Positions 8,904 through 17,129 of a DNA stretch of 34,964 nucleotides are shown here, piece by piece. Source of the DNA: Strigomonas culicis (lineage: Eukaryota; Euglenozoa; Kinetoplastea; Trypanosomatida; Trypanosomatidae); assembly GCA_000482145.1 (NCBI GenBank), contig AUXH01000142.1, positions 1 through 34,964 of the forward strand. The letters are read 5' to 3'. The position numbers and the translations under genes are program-made. Under the pieces are notes generated by a model. It did not search any database, had not been told where the DNA came from, and saw only the letters and a list, made by a program, of their open reading frames with translations. Every line of letters begins with the position of its first letter. Within the stretch, counting starts at the first letter, position 1.

Positions 8904-9753
8904 GATCTCAAATAACGATATAGATGTTTCTATATAGATTGATATGTGGAAGCGTCCGCGCTGGTGGGTGTGGCGGGGGGGAGGCCAACGAAGAAGCCGA
9001 GTAAAGGAGAGTGAAGAAGAACTGAGAACAAAAAAAAAAGTGAGTCAATAATAATAATAAGTTTTTAAGTTTGTTTTGAGTGAGGCGCTCCTTTTTGTAG
9101 ATGGTTAGTGTTTTTGTGATGATGGAAACATGAGAAAAAGTTTGAAGAGAGAGAAAGAGAGAGAATACTCATGACAATTCACATCAGTGCTCAGAATTTA
9201 AAAAAATATCATAACAATGCAAACAAGTGACCTCCATCGTTGTCTGTCGCGTCCTCTCTATCATGTGGTGTTCGTTTGGTTCATTTGGTTTATTGGTGTT
9301 TAAATTAAGTTCAAATCTGACAGCAATCCAAAGAAGAAAAAAAATGTCATATTTCGCAACTGTTTACTACGCCACACGACAAAACGGTGTCATTTTAAAA
9401 ATATATAATGCTGAAATTTATGAAAAAAAAAATGATAGAGAGAAGGGGCGAAAAAAGAAACAGTGCTTCTTTTTCTTTATTATCGTTAACAGCTTCTAAG
9501 TGTTCTCGTCTAATTATTATTATGTTCGATATACTCGTGCGAGGAAGGGCTCTGAGAGGGGAGTAGGGGAAAAGAACACAGACACACACACACACACAAA
9601 GATGAAGAGAAAGAGTCTCTCCATCACACACACACACATATATATACATGTATGTGTGTGTGTGTGTGTGTATCCTCCGTGTTGTAACTCGCAAGTTCAA
9701 TGTTTCCTTTTTCTCTCTCGCTCCCGCCATCCGCCTTTACTGCGCAGGGCCGC
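8904..9753. other. Intergenic region between the phosphodiesterase-like gene and the aminotransferase
   Basis: An AT-rich 850-nt gap. On the coding strand a tract TTTTTTTTTTGTTCTCAG ends with its AG at 9022-9023, about 118 nt upstream of the aminotransferase ATG; it is the best spliced-leader acceptor candidate here. Further on are a CA repeat (9582-9598) and a palindromic microsatellite (9626-9671). No conserved ORF was seen. Confidence 0.75.
9626..9671. repeat. Palindromic (CA)n-(TA)n-ACATGT-(TG)n microsatellite
   Basis: The tract runs from CA units through TATATATA to a central ACATGT, then into TG units. Pairing around 9648/9649 extends about 23 bp on each side with three G-T mismatches that would be wobble pairs in RNA. 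It lies about 83 nt beyond the stop of the phosphodiesterase-like gene, so its transcript would carry a long 3' UTR hairpin. Confidence 0.85.
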
Positions 9754-11346
9754 CTAAGAGGTGCAGTCCGTCGCGTAGGTGCCCGAGGAGCAGATACCCT
9801 GGATCTTGCCCTCGAACACCTGGCGCGCGGCCACCTGTGCGTCGACCGTCGCGCTGTACGTCGTGTTCGTGCCGTCGATGACCGCCTGCGTGGCGTTGTC
9901 GAAGGGCGCGATGTCCAGCCAGCGCAGGGCGGTCGGCAGCACGTCGAGCTGCGACGTGGTGTGGACGAGCGGCTTCAGCTTTGTGTAGCCCTTCGCGCTG
10001 GCGGTGTAGGTGCCTAGGAAGAAGGGGATGGCGGTGTCCGCCTTGCCGCCGGTGGCGTGCGACTTACCGCTGCCGCCGTGGTCGGAGACGCCGATGACGA
10101 GCCAGTTCTCTTTCTGCGCCTTGGCGCGGTCGCGCAGGTACGCGGTGACCTCGCCGATGAGCGCGTCCAGCAGGTAGGCCTGGCCGGTGTACGGCGCGCT
10201 GCTCGCGCTGTACTGGAAGTCCGGCAGGTCGGTGCTCTCCGCGCGCCGCGCGAGCTGGTCGAAGTGGAAAACAAAGAGCGACCCGTCGAGGTTGTCCGCG
10301 ACGGTGTCCTGCAGCGCCGACTCCTGCGTGCTCGTGAGATAGGCGAGGCCGCCAAAGACGGAGCGCAGCTGACGCGTGAAGCGCGCCTCGGTGGTGCCGT
10401 CCGTGTAGTAGGTGGGGTTCGTCGGCACACGCGCGAGGCGGTCGTCGAGGTTGCAGGTGGAGGTGGCGAAGCAGTCCAGCGTCACGCCGCCGGTCGCCGC
10501 GACCGCGTCGGAGTCCGTGGAGTCCGTCTTGGTCGCGCACTCCATGTCCAGCACGCCGGGCTGTGTGCAGGCGCCAGTGGTCGTGCCGATCGCGTTGAGC
10601 AGGCTGGAGGTGCCGAAGGCGACGACGCCCTTGGAGACGCTCTTGACGCGGTGCGCGAGGCTAGGGTAGCTGGCCGCGGTCGTCATGTACGCGGAGACGC
10701 CCTTCAGCGTCGTGTTCAGCACCTGGTGCAGCCGCGGCGCGACGCCGGAGAGGATGGAGGCGATGCCGCTCGCGGCCGACACGGTGCCCTGCGGCGTCGT
10801 CGCCGCCCGCGCGCAGGTCGTTGCGCTCGCCGCCGCGCACTTCGCCCAGACGCCGCCGCGGTCGTCCAGCATCGCCGCGATGTTCGGCAGCGGCGCCTGG
10901 CCGTCCGCCTCGAGCATCTCGTGGAACACGTGCCCACTGAAGCCCTCCAGGATGATCACCGCCACGCGCGGCACCGGCGTCACGTCGGAGGCGCTGCCGC
11001 TCGTGAAGACGGTCGCGACGAACACGACGATGATCACCGCCAGGACGATGAAGGGGATAAAGAGCCGCGCGCAGCAGCCCGACTGGCTGCCGCTGAGATT
11101 CTCCTGCTCGTCCAACTCGCGCACAATGTCCTCCACCGACTTGAGGCGGATGCGCTCCGTGTGGAGGCCGCTGCCGCCCTCTCCGTCGCTGTCGCTGCCG
11201 TCGGAGACGAGCACGTTGCGGTTGGCCGCCATGGATGTCAGCAGCGACGGCCGCGCGCCGTGCTTCTTCTCCGGCGCCTTCTTGCGCTCCGTCGCCGTGG
11301 GCTGGATCGCCACACGACCGGTGTCGCTGTAGTCCTCACCAAACAT
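9754..11346 (-). CDS. Type II membrane protein with alkaline-phosphatase/phosphodiesterase-superfamily ectodomain
   Basis: 530 residues. The N-terminal 94 residues are charged and probably cytosolic, with an acidic SDGSDSDGEGG patch. One membrane helix (about 95-115, LFIPFIVLAVIIVVFVATVF) anchors a C-terminal domain that would face the lumen or exterior. That domain has superfamily features in order: a beta-strand with VAVIILEGFSG (128-138) where a metal-ligand Asp is usual, a TVSAASGIASILSG segment (188-201) in the nucleophile region, FHFDQ (360-364) resembling a second metal-binding Asp, SDHGGSGKSH (421-430) with the canonical Asp-His pair, and LDVLPTALRWL (467-477) typical of the family's C-terminal helix. 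Three N-glycosylation sequons (N211, N484, N494) and several Cys fit an extracytoplasmic domain. The presence of Glu133 and the unclear nucleophile make catalytic activity uncertain. ATG at 11232 (residue 39) is a later alternative start. Confidence 0.75.
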   Translation of the reverse strand: MFGEDYSDTGRVAIQPTATERKKAPEKKHGARPSLLTSMAANRNVLVSDGSDSDGEGGSGLHTERIRLKSVEDIVRELDEQENLSGSQSGCCARLFIPFIVLAVIIVVFVATVFTSGSASDVTPVPRVAVIILEGFSGHVFHEMLEADGQAPLPNIAAMLDDRGGVWAKCAAASATTCARAATTPQGTVSAASGIASILSGVAPRLHQVLNTTLKGVSAYMTTAASYPSLAHRVKSVSKGVVAFGTSSLLNAIGTTTGACTQPGVLDMECATKTDSTDSDAVAATGGVTLDCFATSTCNLDDRLARVPTNPTYYTDGTTEARFTRQLRSVFGGLAYLTSTQESALQDTVADNLDGSLFVFHFDQLARRAESTDLPDFQYSASSAPYTGQAYLLDALIGEVTAYLRDRAKAQKENWLVIGVSDHGGSGKSHATGGKADTAIPFFLGTYTASAKGYTKLKPLVHTTSQLDVLPTALRWLDIAPFDNATQAVIDGTNTTYSATVDAQVAARQVFEGKIQGICSSGTYATDCTS

Positions 11347-11839
11347 AACGCGGCGCAGACAGACCGAAGAGCACTGTGGGGGTTTAGTTTAAGAACAAAA
11401 AAAACGATATACTGATATAGAGGTTGTGCTATACGTCTGCGTGGTTGCGCTCAGCTCAAACGGCAATACTCCTATCTATAACTATACACCAGAAACAAGA
11501 ACGACGTTGGAGAGAGAGGGAGAAGAAATAAAAACAAATCATTAAAAAAGGTGTGTTTATGCCGCAGCACACCACTTCCATTCAAAGAGGGGGGAACGAG
11601 GGGAACTCATCATTAAAAGAAAAACGAGATGATATGTATACTTACGGACATCCAGAAGACGTCCCACTTACAGCAACCGAAGAGAGAGAGCAGCGACGGG
11701 TTATGAGAGAGCCAACCGCACACGTTGGCAACGAAATTATGGAATGTAATTAAACGGGGGAAGCCGAAAAGAAAAGGGGGTAAAAAAGATTAATAGGAGA
11801 AAAGAGGGAACCCGGCGGAGGTGAGTGATCTCCCCCGCC
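11347..11839. other. Intergenic region between FUSC-like copy A and the phosphodiesterase-like gene
   Basis: An AT-rich gap. On the coding strand a T8-containing pyrimidine tract is followed by CCCCCACAG with its AG at 11374-11375, 27 nt upstream of the phosphodiesterase-like ATG, a plausible trans-splice acceptor. The plus strand is purine-rich at 11755-11820 in the 3' flank of copy A. The plus-strand frame at 11553-11753 lies against the direction of the unit and shows no family features. Confidence 0.75.
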
Positions 11840-12019
11840 TTACAGCTCCTTCGCCATCTGCTGCGCCTGGATGGTCTCCAGCAGGTTCCGCTCCAGCTCA
11901 TCCATCTGCGACACGAGGGAGCGGATGCCGAAGAGGAAGGCCTCGAGGCTGTGCACGTCGCGGTTCGTCAGCACAAAGGCGTCCTGCTGGTCGTCGTAGA
12001 AGGAGAGGTTCTCCAGCAG
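11833..12019 (-). repeat. Near-identical block 1, copy A (partner 16943-17129)
   Basis: Encodes the C-terminal module. By eye only two base differences are seen over about 187 nt against 16943-17129, and the match extends a few bases past the stop codon into the 3' flank. Confidence 0.9.
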
Positions 12020-15000
12020 CTCCTTCCTGCTCGTCGCCTCAGAGGAGAAGACGGAGGACGAGCGGTGGCTGCGGCCCGCGGCGCTGCGCGGGGCGCGCTG
12101 CACGTCCTCCATCTCCTCCCCTTCCTCCTCGTCGGAAGGCGGTGCCGACGACGGCGCCGAGGAGGACGAGGACGCCGCGTCGGCGTGATAGCCGTGCGCC
12201 CAGTTGTCGAGCGCCTTGAAGATGGAGCGGTTCGCCTTGAAGAAAGACTGGTTGCGCTTCTGCCGCCGCCGCTGCGCCGCGCCGCTCTGGCTGCGGTGGT
12301 CCGTCCCCTCCTCCGCCGCGGTGAAGTGGACGCGGCCGCGGCGCGGCGACCGCTGCACCGTGCTGAGCGTCGCGCTGAGCGCGTCTCTGCCGCCGCTGCG
12401 CACGACGGAGGCGGCGTCCTCGCTCCTCGCCGCGGGCGGCGCGCCGGCCGCCGCCGTCGGGCTCACCGGCGAGCGCGTCTGCGACCCGTCCACGTCGACG
12501 CTCCGGTTGCCCTGCGTCGCGGCGTCCGGCACCGCCGGCAGCGCGGCGTCGTCGAGCGACGGGCTCTCGCCGCGGCCGTGAAGGTCACGCATGAAGGCGT
12601 TCACGACGCTGTTGGGGCCGCCCGCAAAGGTGTAGTTGTGCGGCACCGGCCCGCACGCCGCGGCGGCCGGGGCCGCCAGCGTCGCGAAGCGCTCCGCGTC
12701 GCACAGGAAGCTGGCGTTCTGCACGCCGGTCGCGAAGTTGAAGACGGAGGAGCTGGTGAAGGGCACCCTGACCGTCAGCGCCGCCGCGGCAGCAGCAGCA
12801 GCAGCACCGGGGGCGGTGGGGGTGGGCGGTGCGCGCGCCGGCGGCGGCGGCGGCGGCGCCGTCCGCGAGCCGCCGGCGGACGACAGCAGCCCCGCCGGCA
12901 CGAACGACGCGCGCAGCGCCGCGCCGCCGCCGCCCATCGCGGCGGCGAGAAAGAGACTGAGCTTCTCGCGCTCCGCGGCGGTCATGCGGTAGGCCATGTA
13001 GGCGCGCTGGGCGCGGCTGCGCGTGCTGGACGTCCCGCGGCTCGTCGCGGTGCCGCAGGAGCGCGTCGGACTCGGCAGCCCGGGCGGCGCGACGGTCGCG
13101 CGGCCACCGCCTGTCGCCTTCCGATCGCCGCCGCCATCGGCCTCGCCATCCGCCACCACCACCGCGGGGGCGGCGGGGGGGCCGCTCGCCTCCCCGGGGG
13201 GGTCGCCGCCGCGGTCCTCCCCGTCGAGCGCCTCAAAGGAGGGCGAGGCCGTCAGCAAGGTGGTGCTGTTGTTGTCCTGCCGCATCTCGCGCGAGATGGT
13301 CGTGATGTACGTGTGGATGGCGCCGCGGCGGCACTGCTCCATCATCTGCCGCAGCCGCATCAGCTGCGCCGTCGGCACCAGCGGCGCCTTGGCGAGGCCG
13401 AGCAGATAAATGTCCACGGCCGTCCACACGTGGTCGGACAGCTGCATCGTGTAGGGCGCGATGCGGTGCAGCACGACCCAGTGCACGGACAGCACCGCCG
13501 CGTTGCGGCCGCCGCCGGCGAGGGCACCGCCCTGGCTGAGGATGCGGCCCGCCTGGCTCGACATGAAGGACGAGAAGGCGTAGCGCATCATCAGCAGCGT
13601 CACATGCAGTCGCTGCTGCGCCGCAATGACGAGGCGCCACGCGGTGGTCGGGTACTCTACGCTGTCCATCGTCGGCTCCAAACTCGCGCCTAGGAGGTGC
13701 TCCTGCTGCACCGCTATCCGCTCCTCCATGCCACTCAGCAGCGCCGACACGTCCTCGCTGATGGCGCTCGCGCCGTCCGGCACGTCCAAGTTGCGCAGCA
13801 GCCGCGCGACGGACTCTCGGTAGAAGCGGAGGGACAGGTCGAGCCCCAGCTTCATCTTCGTCCGCCCCCGCATCGGCCAGATGACGCTCGAGATGATGAA
13901 GTAGATGAGGATGGCGAAGCAGTTCTGCTGGATGCCGACCATCGCCGCCGTCTGATCAATGTACTGCACGGTGATGGAGATGACGCTGTTGCACATCGCG
14001 TTGCCGAGGGGGTAGAAGCCGGGCGCCGCCTGCACGTAGCAGCCGACAAAGGCAAGGAGCGCAGCGAGAATGTACAGCACCCACAGACGCGACTCCGCAG
14101 TCTGCACCGCCAGCAGGCCAGTCAGGCAGCCCAGCACGGTCCCGAGCATGCGGTTCGTCGCGTACTGGAAGCTCTCCGCGCCGGTGCGCTGGTACACCAA
14201 GGCGATGATGTCCACGCCGGCCACCGGGCTGTTCGACTGGTTCTTCATGACGTACACCTGGAAGATGGCTGCAATGATGAGGCACAGCGCCAGCTTGATC
14301 GCTTCCTTCAACCGCCGCGTGATACTGTGGCGGTAGTAGATGTTTCGAAAGAGGTCCACAAACGCATCGTACACGCTCTTCAGATCTCGGATGAAAAAGC
14401 TCAGGCCGTAGATGATGCTGTTCGGCGGCTGTGTGCTCTCCTTGAAGCCGCCCACGACCGTGATGAGCTCCTCGATCGAGAAGAGGAAGAAGCCGAGGAG
14501 CACATCCACCTCCGCCGTCTTGTAGTCCGGGTTCAGCAGGATCACATTCTCCCGCACGTGCGCGAGGGTGTCTTCAAACTGTTTCGCCTCCTCGCGGAAG
14601 GCCTCCATGTCCTCCGCCGTCACCTCCTGCTGTACGTCGGACACCTTCTGCAGCAGCCGGTCGAAGGCGGTGGCCATGCGGCGCAGGGACGGCATGATAC
14701 CGCGGCCGAAGGCGACGCACATGTCCGTCTCCAGCAGTGCGGGGTCCGCCGTCACCTGGTCCAGCAGCACGGACAGCGACTGCAGGATGTTGAACACGTA
14801 GCTGAAGAAAGCATACCGCGTTCGCAGCCGCGCCAGGTAGACGCCCGTGTGCGGCTCGTACCCGCTCTCCGAGATGGCCGTCGCGGCGCGGCGCTGGCTC
14901 GCCTCCGTCGCCGCGCGCAGCTGCCGCAGCCGCGCGCCGAAGAGCTGCCGCTCCAGCGGGCTGCGCGTCCAGAAGGCGAGACAGGAGCAGCGCACGGAGA

Positions 15001-16339
15001 GGCCCACGCAGTCGCCCATCACGTACAGGTAGTGCGCGGCGATGTCGCTCGACCACCGGATGTACGGCACGCAGAACGCCGCGAGCCCGAACCCCGTCGT
15101 GATGAGCAGCGTCAGAAAGTAGGACCTCACGTAGGGGAAGCCCGTGTCGGACGGGCTCCGTATGTACTGCATGATGAGCGACGCGCAGCAGTTCGCGCAC
15201 GTGCGGCGCATGTCCTCGGCGACGAACGACACCATGAGGATCGCGATGAAGAAGAGCAGCAGACTCAGCCACTCCGCGGTCGGGCGGATAGAGATGAAGA
15301 TGCTGAGGATGGAGAAGGACAGGAAGTAGCCCTTGAGCGCGCACGCCGCCTCCGAGAGCCCGCCGCCGAGCGTCGGCATGCTGATCCCGAAGGCGAGCGA
15401 CACGGCGGAGCTCGGCAGCGGGAAGATGTGTCGCGTGACTGGATGCAGACACAGGATGAGGGTCGGCAGGATGGTCAGCATCGACCCCCGCACCGCCCAG
15501 TCTACCTTCTCCAGAAACCGCGGCGAGGCGAAGAGGCGGAACCAGGAGGAGAAGAGGCCGTGCGCGGCCGGCAGGTACATCCGTTGGTCCCACAGAAAGG
15601 CATGCAGGGCGTTGTTGTTGCGCGTGCGGACGTTGCTGGGGCCGCCGCCGCCATGGGTGGCGCCCGCCCGTGCCTCGGCGCCGGGGGCGAAGAGCGAGAA
15701 GTAATCCGCGCCGGACCCACCGCCGTCACCGCCGCTGACGCCGCCCGCACCCGCCTCCTTTGCTGCGGCCGCGCCGCCGCCGCCGGTCCCCGACGGTGGC
15801 GGCGCCCCGGGCAGGTGCAGCGCCGCGGCCTGCAGCGGCGGCACGGCGCCGCCGGTCGGCGTGGGGCGGCCGCCGTGGAACACCCTCCGCAGCAGCCCGC
15901 CCTCGTGCGCCCACACGTGGAGCGGGTTGGAGCGCCCGCGCGCGTGGGTCTCCGCGCGGCGGTCCGCCATCATGAGCTGCGCCGTGTCGCCGCCGAAGGA
16001 CGTCGACAGCGGCCCCGTGGGGCTCGCCGCCGCGGCGCTGCCGCTGCCGCGCGCACCTATCGAGCGCGACCGGACGTGGTGTGGCGCCGTGTTGCTGCTG
16101 CCCACGTCGGAGGACGAGCGCGCGTGTCGCCGCGGGGGCCGCGGAAAGCCGCCGCTGCCAGTGGGACTCGCTGTGCTCGCATCATCGCCGGTGCGGTTCA
16201 GATTCGTTGTGTGGTCCGCGTCGCTTGGTCTTCGCGCGGCGGGCGCGTCGCGCCCCTCTGGGGCCTCCGCTTCTGCCGCGGGTCGTCCGCTGCCCGCCGC
16301 CGCCGCCTCCGTGTGGTGGCTGGTGGTGCTGGCAGACAT
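11840..16339 (-). CDS. FUSC/aromatic-acid-exporter-like membrane protein, tandem copy A
   Basis: A 1499-residue polytopic membrane protein. Residues 1-283 are low-complexity (Gly, Ala, Ser, Pro) with a TAPHHVRSRSIGARGSG island. The core has two membrane blocks, about 284-455 and 680-822, each with several hydrophobic helices, separated by a soluble helical stretch (about 456-680) with KQFEDTLAHVRENVILLNPD. This two-block layout, with RRLKEAIKLALCLIIAAIFQ opening block two and ILIYFIISSVIWP closing it, resembles the FUSC/ALMT/fungal Bre4-like superfamily of anion or aromatic-acid exporters. A helical region follows to about 1035, then a disordered tail with RNQSFFKANRSIF, then a C-terminal module of about 53 residues shared with the two neighbours. 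The nearest paralogue is the gene immediately upstream. Substrate and membrane are unknown. Family placement rests on topology and motifs, not on a profile search. Confidence 0.82.
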   Translation of the reverse strand: MSASTTSHHTEAAAAGSGRPAAEAEAPEGRDAPAARRPSDADHTTNLNRTGDDASTASPTGSGGFPRPPRRHARSSSDVGSSNTAPHHVRSRSIGARGSGSAAAASPTGPLSTSFGGDTAQLMMADRRAETHARGRSNPLHVWAHEGGLLRRVFHGGRPTPTGGAVPPLQAAALHLPGAPPPSGTGGGGAAAAKEAGAGGVSGGDGGGSGADYFSLFAPGAEARAGATHGGGGPSNVRTRNNNALHAFLWDQRMYLPAAHGLFSSWFRLFASPRFLEKVDWAVRGSMLTILPTLILCLHPVTRHIFPLPSSAVSLAFGISMPTLGGGLSEAACALKGYFLSFSILSIFISIRPTAEWLSLLLFFIAILMVSFVAEDMRRTCANCCASLIMQYIRSPSDTGFPYVRSYFLTLLITTGFGLAAFCVPYIRWSSDIAAHYLYVMGDCVGLSVRCSCLAFWTRSPLERQLFGARLRQLRAATEASQRRAATAISESGYEPHTGVYLARLRTRYAFFSYVFNILQSLSVLLDQVTADPALLETDMCVAFGRGIMPSLRRMATAFDRLLQKVSDVQQEVTAEDMEAFREEAKQFEDTLAHVRENVILLNPDYKTAEVDVLLGFFLFSIEELITVVGGFKESTQPPNSIIYGLSFFIRDLKSVYDAFVDLFRNIYYRHSITRRLKEAIKLALCLIIAAIFQVYVMKNQSNSPVAGVDIIALVYQRTGAESFQYATNRMLGTVLGCLTGLLAVQTAESRLWVLYILAALLAFVGCYVQAAPGFYPLGNAMCNSVISITVQYIDQTAAMVGIQQNCFAILIYFIISSVIWPMRGRTKMKLGLDLSLRFYRESVARLLRNLDVPDGASAISEDVSALLSGMEERIAVQQEHLLGASLEPTMDSVEYPTTAWRLVIAAQQRLHVTLLMMRYAFSSFMSSQAGRILSQGGALAGGGRNAAVLSVHWVVLHRIAPYTMQLSDHVWTAVDIYLLGLAKAPLVPTAQLMRLRQMMEQCRRGAIHTYITTISREMRQDNNSTTLLTASPSFEALDGEDRGGDPPGEASGPPAAPAVVVADGEADGGGDRKATGGGRATVAPPGLPSPTRSCGTATSRGTSSTRSRAQRAYMAYRMTAAEREKLSLFLAAAMGGGGAALRASFVPAGLLSSAGGSRTAPPPPPPARAPPTPTAPGAAAAAAAAALTVRVPFTSSSVFNFATGVQNASFLCDAERFATLAAPAAAACGPVPHNYTFAGGPNSVVNAFMRDLHGRGESPSLDDAALPAVPDAATQGNRSVDVDGSQTRSPVSPTAAAGAPPAARSEDAASVVRSGGRDALSATLSTVQRSPRRGRVHFTAAEEGTDHRSQSGAAQRRRQKRNQSFFKANRSIFKALDNWAHGYHADAASSSSSAPSSAPPSDEEEGEEMEDVQRAPRSAAGRSHRSSSVFSSEATSRKELLENLSFYDDQQDAFVLTNRDVHSLEAFLFGIRSLVSQMDELERNLLETIQAQQMAKEL
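13295..15067 (-). repeat. Mosaic duplicated core, copy A (partner 18678-20450)
   Basis: Aligned to copy B at a constant offset of 5383 with no indel noticed. Sub-blocks are virtually identical, including synonymous sites: 13295-13603, 14441-14638 and 14838-15067. Intervening stretches, such as 13935-13975 and 14340-14440, differ. Confidence 0.85.
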
Positions 16340-16949
16340 GGTCTGGAACTGTAAGAGGATTTAGAAGGAAAAAAAAAGTGTTAAGCCAATGGCAACCAAT
16401 CGAGAAGCGTTAATGCGCAAATGAGAACAAGGAGTGCTAAAAGATACTTTGACTTGTACTAAACAGGTAAAGACAACAGTAGAAGCAAAAAAAAAAGTAG
16501 AATCCAGAGAGAGAGGGGGGAAAGGTCAGTAAATGGTGTATCTCAATAAGTGTCATAAACAGTTAAGAATGAGCCTCTCTAGTAGAGAGAGACAGCAGCT
16601 GAACAAAAACAATAAAAAAACAAGTTTATGTTTTCCTTATTAAGTGGCAAACACAAAAACTTAAAACAGTTAAAGTAAACGCGAATAATGATAATAGTAC
16701 CAATCAAACAAATTGTACAACGAAACGTCAACGCACACCAAGCAGTCATGTAGAAAAAGGTGGTGAGAAGAAGGAAGAAGGAAACGTTAACACATGCAAC
16801 ACGAATACATAAAAAGGAAAATAATCTCTTCCCTCACGAACACACGCACAGAAAAAGAGAAAGAGGAATGCGAGCGAGAAGAAAAAAAAAGAAATGAAGA
16901 AAGCGATGGAGGTGACCGATCCCTCCTCCCCCTCCCCCTTCCCCCCGCC
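16340..16949. other. Intergenic region between FUSC-like copies B and A
   Basis: A 610-nt AT-rich gap with an A-rich plus strand (about 16360-16510 and 16600-16700) and purine-rich stretches at 16760-16790 and 16850-16905. Apart from the few bases next to the stop codons it does not resemble the 3' flank of copy A. No ORF or RNA gene was recognised. Confidence 0.75.
16349..16376 (-). promoter_or_regulatory. Spliced-leader acceptor candidate of copy A
   Basis: The coding strand shows T9 then CCTTCTAAATCCTCTTACAG, with the AG at 16349-16350, followed by a 9-nt leader and the ATG at 16339. It is the strongest acceptor-like site in the window. Confidence 0.6.
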
Positions 16950-17129
16950 TTACAGCTCCTTCGCCATCTGCTGCGCCTGGATGGTCTCCAGCAGGTTCCG
17001 CTCCAGCTCATCCATCTGCGACACGAGGGAGCGGATGCCGAAGAGGAAGGCCTCGAGGCTGTGCACGTCGCGGTTTGTCAGCACAAAGGCGTCCTGCTGG
17101 TCGTCGTAGAAGGAGAGGCTCTCCAGCAG
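16943..17129 (-). repeat. Near-identical block 1, copy B (partner 11833-12019)
   Basis: C-terminal module of copy B; two base differences were noticed against copy A. Confidence 0.9.

Noticed and set aside
9227..9499. Plus-strand 90-residue frame in the spacer before the aminotransferase
   Set aside because: Opposite strand to the unit, AT-rich codons, ends in Lys and Phe runs from A and T tracts; no sign of a gene.
11553..11753. Plus-strand 66-residue frame in the spacer before copy A
   Set aside because: It runs against the direction of the unit, starts at a GTG, and has no family features or conserved context.
11825..16354. Plus-strand open frames of up to 885 residues antisense to copy A
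   Set aside because: They are His/Arg/Gln-rich antisense translations of high-GC3 coding DNA; the minus-strand frame has membrane helices and paralogues.
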